A program made the translations under genes and the position numbers. This document shows, one piece after another, positions 8,249-17,104 of a stretch of 33,562 nt of DNA. Source of the stretch: CAYVIB01 sp964451365 (GTDB lineage Bacteria; Pseudomonadota; Gammaproteobacteria; Pseudomonadales; Cellvibrionaceae); NCBI GenBank assembly GCA_964451365.1, contig CAYVIB010000043.1, positions 1-33,562 on the forward strand, given 5' to 3'. How positions within the stretch are numbered: the first letter of the stretch is position 1; each line of letters opens with the position of its first letter. A model generated the notes under the pieces. It worked only from the letters and a program-made list of their open reading frames with translations. It did no database searches and was not told the DNA's origin.

Positions 8249-8752
8249 TTATTCGAACTTCAGAGACGCGATAGCCGCATCATAATCCGGCTCCTGTCCC
8301 GTTTCCGGCACCTGTTCGGTGTAAATCACTTTTCCGGTGGTATCGATTACGACCACGGAGCGTGACAGCAAGCCCTTGAGCGGCCCACTGGTGATGGTCA
8401 CGCCATAATCGTCGCCAAAGCTGGAGCGGAAGCTCGAAGCCGTAACAACATTTGCAATTCCCTCGGCACCGCAAAAGCGAGAGAGGGCAAACGGCAAGTC
8501 GGCGGAGATACAGACAACGGTTGTATTGCCAAGGCCGGCGGCCCGCTCGTTAAATGTGCGGACGGACTGGGCGCATACGCCGGTGTCGATCGAGGGAAAA
8601 ATATTGAGAATCAGATTCCGGTCGCTAAAGTCGGAAAGCGAGATTTCCGACAGATCAGTTTTCACCAGGGTAAAATCCGGCGCGGCATTGCCTCGCGCGG
8701 GCAGTTCACCTGCCGTTTCCATCGGGTTGCCTTTGAGTGTGACTGTTGCCAT
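8249..8752 (-). CDS. tpx: Thiol peroxidase Tpx (atypical 2-Cys peroxiredoxin)
   Basis: A 167-aa peroxiredoxin that reduces hydrogen peroxide and alkyl hydroperoxides using thioredoxin. The peroxidatic cysteine C60 lies in SIDTGVC with T57, and the resolving cysteine C94 in LSRFCGAEG, which is the spacing of the Tpx subgroup. The MATVTLKG start at 8752 is preferred over the longer open frame to 8881, because MATVTLKGNP matches the family N-terminus and an AGGAG precedes it. It is divergent from the potassium-uptake operon across about 170 bp. Confidence 0.95.
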   Translation of the reverse strand: MATVTLKGNPMETAGELPARGNAAPDFTLVKTDLSEISLSDFSDRNLILNIFPSIDTGVCAQSVRTFNERAAGLGNTTVVCISADLPFALSRFCGAEGIANVVTASSFRSSFGDDYGVTITSGPLKGLLSRSVVVIDTTGKVIYTEQVPETGQEPDYDAAIASLKFE

Positions 8753-8925
8753 GGGACGCTCCTGTTCTCTGTTTGCCTGAAGGATTGTGTGAAACGGGTT
8801 GCCCGTAAGCTTACCACGAACGTTTCGGTGGGAGTGGGCGCGTTCTACTGAGACTGGAAGTTTCGCAATTTGCTTCACCAACGGTTTCCGGTGTTAAAGT
8901 AGGCCGTGAAACAGAAGGAGCAATT

Positions 8926-9579
8926 ATGAAAAAACAACAGTTTCTGGTGGTGGGTCTGGGGGCTTTCGGGGAGACAGTCGCGGCGGAGCTGACCCGCCTG
9001 GGGCACGAAGTGGTGGGGATCGATACCAACGCTCACCTGGTGGACCGCCTGGCGGATGTAATCACCCATGCGGTGGTGGCGGACGGCGCGGACGAAAAAG
9101 CGTTGGAGGAACTGAACGCGGGTGAGTTCGATGCCGCCGTGGTTGCCATTGGCGAGGATATCGAAGCTAGTCTGCTGGCCACCCTGCATTTGCGCGGCAT
9201 GGGCGTGAAGGATGTGTGGGTAAAGGCGCTGACGCGGGATCATCACCGGATTCTGGCGAAAATCGGCGCAACCCGCATTGTCCACCCGGAATATGAAATG
9301 GGCATGCGGGTGGCCCAGGCGCTGAATCACCCCATGGTCAACAATTACATTTCCCTGGGTGACGAAGAATACATTGTTGAAATCCTCGTACCGGAAAAAA
9401 TCGAAGGCAAGAAAACCGAGGAAATACTGGAAGCGGCCGGGGCCAACGTGCAGGTGCTGCTGGTGCGGCGCAAGGAGAAAACCTTTGTGGCGCCCTCTCA
9501 AATGGTATTGGCTCAACATGATCACGTGGTTCTGGTGGGACAACTGGTGGAACTGAGGAAGACCGCTGCTTTCCTATGA
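8926..9579 (+). CDS. ktrA: TrkA/KtrA-type potassium channel regulatory subunit
   Basis: A 217-aa cytoplasmic protein with an RCK_N Rossmann domain (GLGAFG, glycines 10, 12 and 15, and acidic D33 ending strand 2) and a C-terminal RCK_C domain from about residue 135. Such proteins form octameric rings that bind ATP/ADP or NAD(H) and gate a membrane-embedded KtrB/TrkH partner. The stop overlaps the start of the next gene (ATGA at 9576-9579), so the two subunits are probably translated together. A GGAG lies before the ATG. The single-RCK length fits KtrA/KtrC, since TrkA is about twice as long. Confidence 0.92.
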   Translation: MKKQQFLVVGLGAFGETVAAELTRLGHEVVGIDTNAHLVDRLADVITHAVVADGADEKALEELNAGEFDAAVVAIGEDIEASLLATLHLRGMGVKDVWVKALTRDHHRILAKIGATRIVHPEYEMGMRVAQALNHPMVNNYISLGDEEYIVEILVPEKIEGKKTEEILEAAGANVQVLLVRRKEKTFVAPSQMVLAQHDHVVLVGQLVELRKTAAFL

Positions 9580-10934
9580 CTACCTGGAACCCCTACTTTA
9601 TTCCCCAGTTGCCTCGCGCCGCGCGTAAACACCTGCGCGTCAATCCGCCACAGATCCTGATCCTGGGTTACCTCGGCCTGATCGCGCTGGGTTCGCTGTT
9701 GCTGAAAACGCCCTGGGCGACCCACCAGTCCATCACCTGGTTGCAGGCCGTATTCACGGCGACGTCCGCAGTCACGGTAACGGGGCTCGTGGTGGTGGAT
9801 ACCGGAACGCAATTCACGCTGTTTGGCCAACTGGTGATCCTGCTGCTGATCCAGTGTGGTGGTCTCGGGCTGATGACATTCGCCGTGCTTACCGCGCTCG
9901 CCCTGGGTGTCCGGTTGGGCCTTCGGCAACAGTTGGCGGCCCGGGAGGCGCTCAACCAAACCTCCCTCGGCACCATCGCCAGTACCGCCCGCGCCATTCT
10001 GGTTTTTGCCTTGATCATTGAGGCGGTGGGGTTTGTCCTGCTGGCGGTTTTCTGGGTACCGGAGATGGGCTGGGCGCGGGGTTTGTATGAGGCTTTCTTT
10101 TACAGCATTTCGGCATTCAACAACGCCGGATTCGCACTCGCCCCGGACAGCCTGAGTGCCTATGTCCGTCACGCGGGCGTTATCGTGACGGTATCGATAA
10201 CATTTATTGTTGGCGGGCTGGGCTATGCCGTGGTGATGGAAATTGTTGAAAAACGCGGTTTCACCCGCTTGTCGGTATACAGCAAGCTGGTGCTGCTGAC
10301 CACGCTGCTGCTGAACCTGTTTGCGGTTGCCGCGTTTTTGTTGCTGGAATATCGAAACAGCCTGGGTGGCCTGGAAGGTTTCGGAAACAAACTGCTGGCC
10401 GCCTGGTTCCAGGGGACCACCACGAGAACCGCCGGCTTCAACTCTGTGGATGTCGGCGCTTTTACGGCGGCCACCAGTGTGTTGTTTTTGTTGTTGATGT
10501 TTATCGGCGGCGCGCCTAACTCTACCGCCGGCGGAATCAAGCTCTCCACTTTTGTTGTGTTGTTGGCGGCGACGCGGTCGTTTCTGCGCGGCAGCCTTTC
10601 GGTCACCCTCGGTAAGCGCACCATCTCTCCCGACATCGTCACCAAAGCACTGGCTATCGCCACCATTGGCCTGATGATTATATTTCTCGCGGTATTGGTA
10701 TTGTCAGTGCTGGAGCGGGCGCCGCTGCTGGATATTGCTTTCGAGGTGGTGTCCGCATTCGGCACCGTCGGGCTTTCGCGCAGCCTGACAGCTGAACTTT
10801 CAGCGCCTGGCCAGATAGTTATTATGCTGGTGATGTTTGTCGGGCGGGTGGGCCCGTTGACTCTGGGGTATGTGCTGACAAGACCGTACCGGCAGCACGT
10901 GCGTTACTCCAACGCGGATCTTCCTCTTGGATAA
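9576..10934 (+). CDS. ktrB: KtrB/TrkH-type potassium transporter membrane subunit
   Basis: A 452-aa integral membrane protein with the four P-loop filter segments of the TrkH/KtrB superfamily, each carrying the conserved glycine: AVTVTGL, FNNAGF, TRTAGF and FGTVGL. It forms the potassium-conducting pore gated by the upstream KtrA-type ring, and in many bacteria the transport is sodium-stimulated. The order of regulatory subunit first with a 4-base overlap is typical of ktrAB operons. The length matches KtrB. Confidence 0.93.
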   Translation: MTTWNPYFIPQLPRAARKHLRVNPPQILILGYLGLIALGSLLLKTPWATHQSITWLQAVFTATSAVTVTGLVVVDTGTQFTLFGQLVILLLIQCGGLGLMTFAVLTALALGVRLGLRQQLAAREALNQTSLGTIASTARAILVFALIIEAVGFVLLAVFWVPEMGWARGLYEAFFYSISAFNNAGFALAPDSLSAYVRHAGVIVTVSITFIVGGLGYAVVMEIVEKRGFTRLSVYSKLVLLTTLLLNLFAVAAFLLLEYRNSLGGLEGFGNKLLAAWFQGTTTRTAGFNSVDVGAFTAATSVLFLLLMFIGGAPNSTAGGIKLSTFVVLLAATRSFLRGSLSVTLGKRTISPDIVTKALAIATIGLMIIFLAVLVLSVLERAPLLDIAFEVVSAFGTVGLSRSLTAELSAPGQIVIMLVMFVGRVGPLTLGYVLTRPYRQHVRYSNADLPLG

Positions 10935-10946
10935 CTCGGGCGCAAT

Positions 10947-10982
10947 AAAAAAAGGGCGGGTGGGCGATTTCGCTTTCCCGCC
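10947..10982 (-). terminator. Rho-independent terminator for the minus-strand gene
   Basis: Read on the minus strand, GGCGGG (10977-10982) pairs with CCCGCC (10955-10960), followed by a run of seven Ts (10947-10953). It faces the truncated propeller gene ending at 11097, so the terminator of that gene appears to survive although most of the coding region is gone. Confidence 0.7.
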
Positions 10983-11096
10983 TTCAATGGGGATGGGTAC
11001 AGCCAGTAAAAAATAAAAAATGGCAGCGACAAGACCGGAGTCGTGAAGAGTCTTGCGCTGCCTCAATCGGTCGAGCAGTTGCCCGCTCGCCCGGCG

Positions 11097-11573
11097 TTAA
11101 CATTCCCCGGAATATAATTCCGTAGTAGCAGTTGGCCTCACCGGCAAATGTTCGTATGATTCGGCCTCTAATCCATCCAGCACCGCTTTGCTTAGCACGC
11201 GCACACGCGCGCCGCCACTGGTTGAATTTTCGAGAGACAGAAGATGACCGGCGCTGAATTTGAATAAGTCCGCTTCGTCGACCCCAGTTACCTGGACATT
11301 AGTGGATGATGTGCCGCCGGCATCATTGTTTGATTCAGGGCTGCTTACGTTTGCCAGTTCCGCCCCGAAAGTACGATTTGTCGTGGAAGTGGCAATACTA
11401 TAGTTTTCGCCTGCCCAGTCGCTGAAGGCGGTTTTCATAAAATTAACGTAGCTTTGCTGGTTGGCGCCGGTTGTCGGTGGATTATTTGGTGGTGGGGTTC
11501 TGGAACTTCCCGACCCGCCACCGCAGCCGGAAACAAGCGGCACTGTGAAAAGACTCGCCCTAAGTGCTTTCAC
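11097..11573 (-). pseudogene. Truncated beta-propeller lipoprotein (Beta_propel family N-terminus)
   Basis: A 158-aa frame with a lipobox LVSGC (C17) and a GGGSGSS linker, followed by TNVQVTGVDEADLFK. That block is the hallmark N-terminal motif of secreted proteins with a C-terminal beta-propeller (Pfam Beta_propel), which normally extend several hundred residues further. Here the frame stops soon after at SGEC, before any propeller blades. About 110 bp later comes a good terminator on the same strand. The most likely reading is an internal deletion that left the 5' end and the terminator. It may still yield a short lipoprotein, but not a functional propeller. The full-length function in this family is poorly defined. 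Confidence 0.7.
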
Positions 11574-11744
11574 TGTTTGTTCTCCTTACTTTTTTCCAGA
11601 ATAATCCTTTGCCGTAGCGTTAACTGTTAGAAAAGTACGTTATTATGTAAAAAGTTGTAACGATTTTGACTGGCTCAACGTTGTGACCAGTTTCAATAAA
11701 AGGTTGTGGCGCGGAGGCGAAGCAAATTTCAAGGCAGGTGATAA

Positions 11745-12042
11745 ATAAGTGAAGGCCCTCGGGTTAACCGCTCCGCAAAAATTATTGCGGCCATTGCAAG
11801 AGTAACGGATAAACCTGTTGTATTCGTTGTTAACACTCACCACCATCACGATCACGCCGGTGAGGGCTTATATGGACGAGGGCAAAACACTGGAGCAAAT
11901 CCTTCAGCTCAATACTATCGCGGGCTTCGCGGAGCGTAGCGCGAATACCGACAACTTTGTTAACGTGGCCTGCGACAGCATCGGAAAAAGGAATAGTTCC
12001 AGTCAAAAACAGGTTGGCGCGAAATTCAACCCGTATTCGTGA
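11745..12042 (+). pseudogene. Decayed metallo-beta-lactamase-fold hydrolase
   Basis: One frame (11745 onward) reads a strand ending VTDKPVVFVVN followed by THHHHDHAG, the HxHxDH zinc motif of MBL-fold enzymes with its usual preceding sequence. Shifting by one base near 11860, the next frame continues AYMDEGKTLEQI and then TDNFVNVACDSIGK. This resembles the C-terminal tail of SoxH-like MBL hydrolases (GKTLEEV..., DxFVxxxYDSL). The middle of the protein, including the other metal ligands, is missing, and there is no start codon with a ribosome site. This is a gene remnant with an internal deletion plus frameshift. The rest of the 600-bp gap between 11573 and 12172 shows nothing else convincing. 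Confidence 0.65.
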
Positions 12043-12171
12043 TGTATTCGATAATTAATGCCAGCGCTTTAATGACTTGCCCGGGGTGAGTCAATATAAT
12101 TGTGCCCGGTTTTCTGCCATCCTCACATTCGACCTCATAAATCACGCTTTACCATTTTTTGGAGATTGCTA

Positions 12172-12918
12172 ATGGGTAAGATTCGTCTTTTGCAGTTTGG
12201 ATTTTTTGCTTTATTGTCGGTTAACGTACTGGCCCAGAGTTATCAGGTCGAGGTAGGTGCCGCCGTCAGCAAATCCGACAGCGATGCGCCCGAGCGCGAT
12301 GTCGATTCCATTTCGGCCTTTGGCGAATACCATTTCAATCCCGTCCAGACACGCAATCACCCGCTGGCGGAAGCCGCGTACCTGGAAGAGTCGAGCAATG
12401 TTTTTGCCGTGGCCAATTTGCAGGAGGTGGGTCCCACCGATGTGCATGCCGCCACGGCGGGGATCGAATACTTTGTGCCGAATACCATATTTTACGCGCG
12501 GGCTGAACTGGTGGTGAGTCGGTACGACGGCGAAGGTGTTGACGACAGCGAGACCGACTGGTCGGCCACAGCGGGATTTTCGCCTGTTGGCAATCTGTTG
12601 CTGACGACCACGTATGTGGAGGAAACCGGGTACGACGCCAATATCTCCGCCAAATACGTTACCGGCCTCGGCGCGGGTAATTACCTTAATGTGGAGGCCA
12701 CGATCTGGGATACCGACAGTGAAACCTTTAAGTCTCTCGGTGTGGATTATTATCTCGATCGCACGCTGAGTGTTGGCGTGTTGGTGGAGGATCAGGAGGA
12801 CACCGGCGTGGGCGTCAGGGCGAGGAAATTTTTTACTCCCGAGCTTAGTGGCGGCGTTTCTTTTTTCAATTCCGATGCCAACGATACGTTGAGAGTGGAC
12901 GCGGCTTACCGTTTCTAG
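12172..12918 (+). CDS. Putative porin / outer-membrane beta-barrel protein
   Basis: A 248-aa protein with a clear Sec signal peptide (residues 1-22, cut after VLAQ or nearby), then alternating hydrophobic/polar strands rich in Y, T, D and G, ending in YRF. A C-terminal aromatic residue is the usual BAM-recognition sign for outer-membrane barrels. The start at 12172 has GGAG eight bases upstream and gives the signal peptide directly. The open frame extends to 12100, but that extension is unlikely to be translated. It resembles small putative porins of marine gammaproteobacteria, with unknown substrate. Confidence 0.75.
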   Translation: MGKIRLLQFGFFALLSVNVLAQSYQVEVGAAVSKSDSDAPERDVDSISAFGEYHFNPVQTRNHPLAEAAYLEESSNVFAVANLQEVGPTDVHAATAGIEYFVPNTIFYARAELVVSRYDGEGVDDSETDWSATAGFSPVGNLLLTTTYVEETGYDANISAKYVTGLGAGNYLNVEATIWDTDSETFKSLGVDYYLDRTLSVGVLVEDQEDTGVGVRARKFFTPELSGGVSFFNSDANDTLRVDAAYRF

Positions 12919-12954
12919 AACCTGAATCGAGCAAAATTAATCCTTGTAGTGTTC

Positions 12955-12980
12955 GTAGGGGTAACCCTTGCGGTTACCCG
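12955..12980. repeat. Dispersed hairpin repeat GTAGGGG...CTTGCGG type, copy 1
   Basis: GGGTAACC (12959-12966) and GGTTACCC (12972-12979) form a perfect 8-bp stem around the loop CTTGC. The same architecture, GTAGGGG-stem-CTTGC-stem-CCCG, recurs at 19983-20008 with compensating arm bases. It lies between the convergent porin and Dabb genes, where it could act as a shared transcript end. Confidence 0.6.
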
Positions 12981-13061
12981 ATCAGCCGCTGGAACCGCCC
13001 CACGCATAACCGGAAAAGTGTGGGACAAGTTCTAAAAAATGCGGTCGAGCGCGTTCAGCCA

Positions 13062-13400
13062 TCAAAAAATACTGTTCGAGTCATATACCACGACTTTTTC
13101 CCACAAGTGTTTCGCCTCTTCAACAAACTTCAGGTGGACCGGCTCCTCCTGGTATTTGTCTTGTTCTTCTTTGTTGTCGAACGTGGCGATAAGGCAGTAA
13201 GTGTAGGTTGAATCCACTACTTCCCGATAGCTCGATGCCATGGTGCCAACATGTTTTGACCTTACATGTTGCGATGCGTCCAAAAACGTTTTTAGATGCT
13301 TTTCAAACTCTTCCCTTGCCTGCGGGTTTTGTGGCTCCTTTAACCAGAAAAAAACGCAATGAACAAAGCCGCCGGGCTCAATAATGGTTTGCTTTGACAC
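13062..13400 (-). CDS. Dabb (stress-responsive alpha/beta barrel) domain protein
   Basis: A 112-aa single-domain protein with the dimeric alpha/beta barrel pattern. It has a first strand HCVFFWLK, a central helix of charged residues, the YTYCLIATFDN strand, and a final YQEEPVHLKFVEE helix with HxxF spacing as in Dabb proteins. The family role is loosely defined (stress response in plants, unknown small-molecule roles in bacteria). Its ATG lies 23 bp inside the 3' end of the upstream regulator gene on the same strand, so the two are co-transcribed and probably coupled. Confidence 0.85.
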   Translation of the reverse strand: MSKQTIIEPGGFVHCVFFWLKEPQNPQAREEFEKHLKTFLDASQHVRSKHVGTMASSYREVVDSTYTYCLIATFDNKEEQDKYQEEPVHLKFVEEAKHLWEKVVVYDSNSIF

Positions 13401-15399
13401 GACTCTCCGCCTGATGTGTAAAAGAAGTTCCTGTTATTTCCAGGTTTGCCTCGGGCAGTGAAAGCCCGATTTTTTTCAAAAGTGCTTTAAAGCGCGGTTC
13501 CCCGTGCAGCGAATTATACTTGGGGTCCACCGCAATCCAAATTACCTCAAAGCGATGTTCGTGGAACGCCTGTTCCAGCCAGGTGAGTGCTTCATCCTTC
13601 CGGCCGGCCATGACCGCATATCGGGCGAGTGAAACAGGAGGATCATATTGGCCGATGTTATTTATTTCGTGCTTGGTAAAGGCCAGCCAATGGTAAACGG
13701 CCTGTAAGCCGCCGGTGGCAAATTGCTTTTCCACCTGTTCAATTTCTTCCGCTGAGTATTTGTTCAGCTCAAGCATTCTTTTGAGGTGTTGGTAGGATTC
13801 CTGTTCCCGCCCCATGTATTCCAATATCGTTTGCGCGGAGCGATGGTAGGCAATGGAGTCCGGGTTGAGCGCGAGCAGCTTGTTGGTTTCGCCCCAGGCC
13901 TGCTCATAACGCCTTTCCATGGTGTAAATCCAGGCAACTACCGGAACGGAGTAGGCCAGCGGATCCAGATCCCGAACGATCTGGATCTGTTGATGAGCGC
14001 CTGGAAAATTTCCCACGGCCAGCAGCAGTTGCGCGTAGCCATTGTGCGCATCCACATGGTTTCTATTGAGTTCGAGGGTCTTCCGGTAGTACCTTTCCGC
14101 TTCCGTCAAATTCCAGTCGACGCTGAACAAAATGGATGCGAGCATGAAATGGGCCTCGACGGATGAAGGCTCGATTTCGATCGCCTTGTGAAGCAGGGCC
14201 TTAATATCATCACTTGCCTTGTAGAGCACCAAGGGTTCGCGAAACAGAATGTTTCGTTTGGTATAGGCGAGTAAAATATAGGCCTGGGCAAAGCTTTCGT
14301 CTTTTTTAATTGCCTCTTCCAGCAGTTTCATTGCCTCGCGCATTTTTTCCTGTTGCCAGCTATGCGACAGCGCCTCTGCCTGCAGGTAAAGCTCCTGCGC
14401 TTCCTCGGTTGGGGTGCGGGAGTGAAAGACAACGCCTTCTTTTTTGCCTTCGGGAATTTCCTCCACAATGGAATCCAACGTTTTCGCGGCGATTAAATAG
14501 GCTTCGTTGCGGTTGGGGTCCACGTTAAAACGATCCGCCCACACGTGATGGTCGGTGCGCGCGTTAATTAATTGAAGGGAAACTTCCATCTGCCCCGACG
14601 ACTCAAGAATGGCACCTTCCAGCACCAGGTCGGCCTTTAACTTTTGCGCAATTTCCGGCAGCGACTTTTGCTGGCCTTTAAACCCCATCACCGAGGTGCG
14701 CGAGATCACTGAAAAATTGGTGTTTTTCGCCAGTTCGCTGATCAACACTTCAGTTAATGTGTCGGAATATTTTTCGAGCGCGGGATTGTCGGAGTAGGTT
14801 TCCAACGGCAGTACCGCAAACGTGGGTGCGCTGCCGTAGGTGGTATCTTCCGCATGGCTGACAGGTTGGGTAAAGCGGTAAGCGAGCACAACAATAACGG
14901 GAACAAGAACGATACCCGCCAGCCACTTCAGCCGGCCCGGTCGGGCCGACGGGGGAAAGAACAGCGCTTCAGTTTCGTAGTGTTTGGAGCCGTTAAAATC
15001 CAGCACCGGGGGGTGCGGCTCCTCGGCCGGAGGTGTCATTATCGGTTCCAGGCCGATATTTTGCCGCGCCTTGTCCACCTCCGCGACATCGATGGGATGA
15101 ATAAACTGATAACCTTCGCCGGGGATGGTTTTAATAAAAGTGGGCGCCCGGGCGTTGTCTCCAAATGCTTTTCTCAACTGGCTGACCGCTACGGACAGCA
15201 CATCGTCCACCACCACCCGACCGGACCATACCTGTTTGATCAGGTCGTTCTTTTTGACGGTTTTGCCGGCGTAAGCCAGCAAAAACAATAACAGTTGAAC
15301 CTGCTTGTGTTCCAGGTGGGATTCACTACCGCGATGGCGCAATATATTGCTATGGGTATTGAGTTTCCAGTCGCCTATCTGAACCCATTCACTTGACAT
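13378..15399 (-). CDS. CadC-like winged-helix transcriptional regulator with TPR sensor part
   Basis: A 673-aa membrane-spanning regulator. Residues 5-105 form an OmpR/PhoB-type winged helix (GDWKL..., HLEHKQVQLLLFL, VVVDDVLSVAVSQLRKAFGD, TIPGEGYQF). A single transmembrane helix is at about 158-175. A FlgO/TolB-like domain follows (FAVLPLE..., ISRTSVM, ADLVLEGAI) at about 190-300, and TPR-like helices run to about 640. This is the ToxR/CadC plan, with a cytoplasmic DNA-binding head and a periplasmic sensor. The start at 15399 directly precedes the winged helix. An open frame continues to 15609, but those 70 residues look non-protein-like, and neither start has a strong ribosome site. The target genes are unknown. 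Confidence 0.85.
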   Translation of the reverse strand: MSSEWVQIGDWKLNTHSNILRHRGSESHLEHKQVQLLLFLLAYAGKTVKKNDLIKQVWSGRVVVDDVLSVAVSQLRKAFGDNARAPTFIKTIPGEGYQFIHPIDVAEVDKARQNIGLEPIMTPPAEEPHPPVLDFNGSKHYETEALFFPPSARPGRLKWLAGIVLVPVIVVLAYRFTQPVSHAEDTTYGSAPTFAVLPLETYSDNPALEKYSDTLTEVLISELAKNTNFSVISRTSVMGFKGQQKSLPEIAQKLKADLVLEGAILESSGQMEVSLQLINARTDHHVWADRFNVDPNRNEAYLIAAKTLDSIVEEIPEGKKEGVVFHSRTPTEEAQELYLQAEALSHSWQQEKMREAMKLLEEAIKKDESFAQAYILLAYTKRNILFREPLVLYKASDDIKALLHKAIEIEPSSVEAHFMLASILFSVDWNLTEAERYYRKTLELNRNHVDAHNGYAQLLLAVGNFPGAHQQIQIVRDLDPLAYSVPVVAWIYTMERRYEQAWGETNKLLALNPDSIAYHRSAQTILEYMGREQESYQHLKRMLELNKYSAEEIEQVEKQFATGGLQAVYHWLAFTKHEINNIGQYDPPVSLARYAVMAGRKDEALTWLEQAFHEHRFEVIWIAVDPKYNSLHGEPRFKALLKKIGLSLPEANLEITGTSFTHQAESRVKANHY

Positions 15400-15751
15400 A
15401 GGAAAGCTATCGCCGCAATTTGGAAAACAGGTCTCTTCAGCGAAGTGTTGAAGCGGATGGCCGCGGACATGCGCGCTCCCACTTCCCGATTCGAAAGTGG
15501 GGCTAATCTTACACACTTCATGTTGATCTGTCGCCCCAATAACTCCTATGCCGGTGCCCCTTCCGAGAAAAAAGTCGAAGGCTGATAATAATTTGTTATA
15601 TCCGGGCATCTTCTGGCGCCTGTTGTGTTGGTAATTCGGACTCCAATACAGGAAGCATGGCTGGACCGGATGAAAAATATCATAATTCCGGTGAATTTCG
15701 TCCTGAAAAACGACCTAAAGAATTCCAAAGAAGCCAAAAAGGAAAAGCAAT

Positions 15752-16207
15752 ATGTACAGCAAGAGGTTTACCGCCGGTTGGGGGGATATGGATTTCAATT
15801 CACACATGCGCAACACCGCCTATCTCGACCGGTCGGCTGATATCCGCATGATGTTTTTTGCCGATAACGGCTTTCCGATGAGTGAGTTTATGGCGCAACG
15901 TTTCGGCCCGGTGGTGATGAGGGATGAAATTGAATATTTTCGCGAAGTACCCCTGATGGGTGAGTTTACCGTCACCTTTGCGCTGGCGGGGCTGGCGGAT
16001 GACGGCAGCCGCATGGCCCTGCGCAACGAGTTCTCCCAACCCGATGGCCGGCTTATCGCCCGCGTGACAAGTACCGGCGGCTGGCTGGATCTGGCGGCGC
16101 GGAAGTTGATCAGGCCGCCGGAGACGCTGATAGCGGTTTTGCGGATGCTGGATAAAACGAATGATTACCGGGAACTTGCTTCAAGCATCAGGGTTGTCAG
16201 TCATTGA
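15752..16207 (+). CDS. Thioesterase family protein (hotdog fold, 4HBT-like)
   Basis: A 151-aa protein with the hotdog-fold thioesterase motif WGDMDFNSHMRNTAYLD near residues 10-26. This corresponds to the conserved (W/F)xDxDxxGHxNNxxYL pattern in 4-hydroxybenzoyl-CoA thioesterase-like enzymes, and D13 or D15 is the probable catalytic acid. It should hydrolyse an acyl-CoA or acyl-ACP thioester of unknown chain. AAGGA precedes the ATG. It lies 124 bp upstream of the SDR gene on the same strand, but no functional link is evident. Confidence 0.85.
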   Translation: MYSKRFTAGWGDMDFNSHMRNTAYLDRSADIRMMFFADNGFPMSEFMAQRFGPVVMRDEIEYFREVPLMGEFTVTFALAGLADDGSRMALRNEFSQPDGRLIARVTSTGGWLDLAARKLIRPPETLIAVLRMLDKTNDYRELASSIRVVSH

Positions 16208-16330
16208 CGTCCTATTTACCCTGAAACAGGCGAGGCGTCAAAAAATCACGTATTTCACCAGATGAGGGAATATGTGAACTACACTCTCCGATGGAGAACC
16301 AGAAGAAACGGAAAAAAACGGGCGGGAGTT

Positions 16331-17104
16331 ATGTCTTTAATCGAACAATTGTTTTCCCTTCGTGGCCGGGTTGCACTGATTACAGGTGGTTATCGCGGCT
16401 TGGGCGGCGCCATGGCGCGGGCTTTGGCGGAAGCCGGCGCGACAATTTTTGTTAACGGCCGTAGCGAGGATAAAGTCCTTTATTGCGCGGAAAGGCTTCG
16501 CGAGGAGGGGCTGGATGCCCACGCGGCAGTATTTGATGTCAACGACGAAACGGCCGTGCAGCAGGCGGTCGGGAACATTATCGAAAGCCACGGGAAAATC
16601 GATATTCTCGTCAATAATGCCGGTATTCATAAACGTAACCTGTTGAAGGACATGCCCCTGCAGGACTGGCGAGACGTGCTCGATACCAATTTAACGGCGG
16701 CATTCATTGTCGGCAGGGCGGTGGCCGCGAATATGCGGCGAAACGGCGGTGGCAAGATTATCAATGTCTGCTCTCTGATGTCCGAGCTGGCCCGGCCCAG
16801 TACCGGCAATTATGCTGCGGCGAAAGGCGGGCTGAAAATGCTCACCCGGGCCATGGCCGCCGAATGGGCAAAAAAAAGTATCCAGGTAAATGGTATTTGT
16901 CCCGGTTATTTTGAAACTGAATTAACCCAGGTACTCAAGGACAATCCGGAATTCGACCAGTGGATTAAAGGCCGCACACCCAGCGGCCGGTGGGGAAAAC
17001 CCGATGATCTTCAGGGCCTGACGATTTTTCTCGCTTCGCCCGCATCGGACTATATCAATGGCCAGTTGTTTTTTATCGACGGTGGGTTGACCGCGGTTAT
17101 TTGA
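16331..17104 (+). CDS. SDR family oxidoreductase, gluconate 5-dehydrogenase-like
   Basis: A 257-aa classical short-chain dehydrogenase. The cofactor motif TGGYRGLG is at 18-25, NNAG at 95-98, and the catalytic S148, Y161 and K165 are all present. The stretches INVCSLMSELARP, AAEWAKKSIQVNGICPGYF and the terminal FFIDGG closely follow gluconate 5-dehydrogenases, which interconvert D-gluconate and 5-keto-D-gluconate with NADP(H). Related sugar-acid substrates are possible. The start MSLIEQLFSLRG at 16331 matches the family. An in-frame ATG at 16262 would add an atypical basic extension. The GGAG lies rather close to the ATG. Confidence 0.88.
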   Translation: MSLIEQLFSLRGRVALITGGYRGLGGAMARALAEAGATIFVNGRSEDKVLYCAERLREEGLDAHAAVFDVNDETAVQQAVGNIIESHGKIDILVNNAGIHKRNLLKDMPLQDWRDVLDTNLTAAFIVGRAVAANMRRNGGGKIINVCSLMSELARPSTGNYAAAKGGLKMLTRAMAAEWAKKSIQVNGICPGYFETELTQVLKDNPEFDQWIKGRTPSGRWGKPDDLQGLTIFLASPASDYINGQLFFIDGGLTAVI

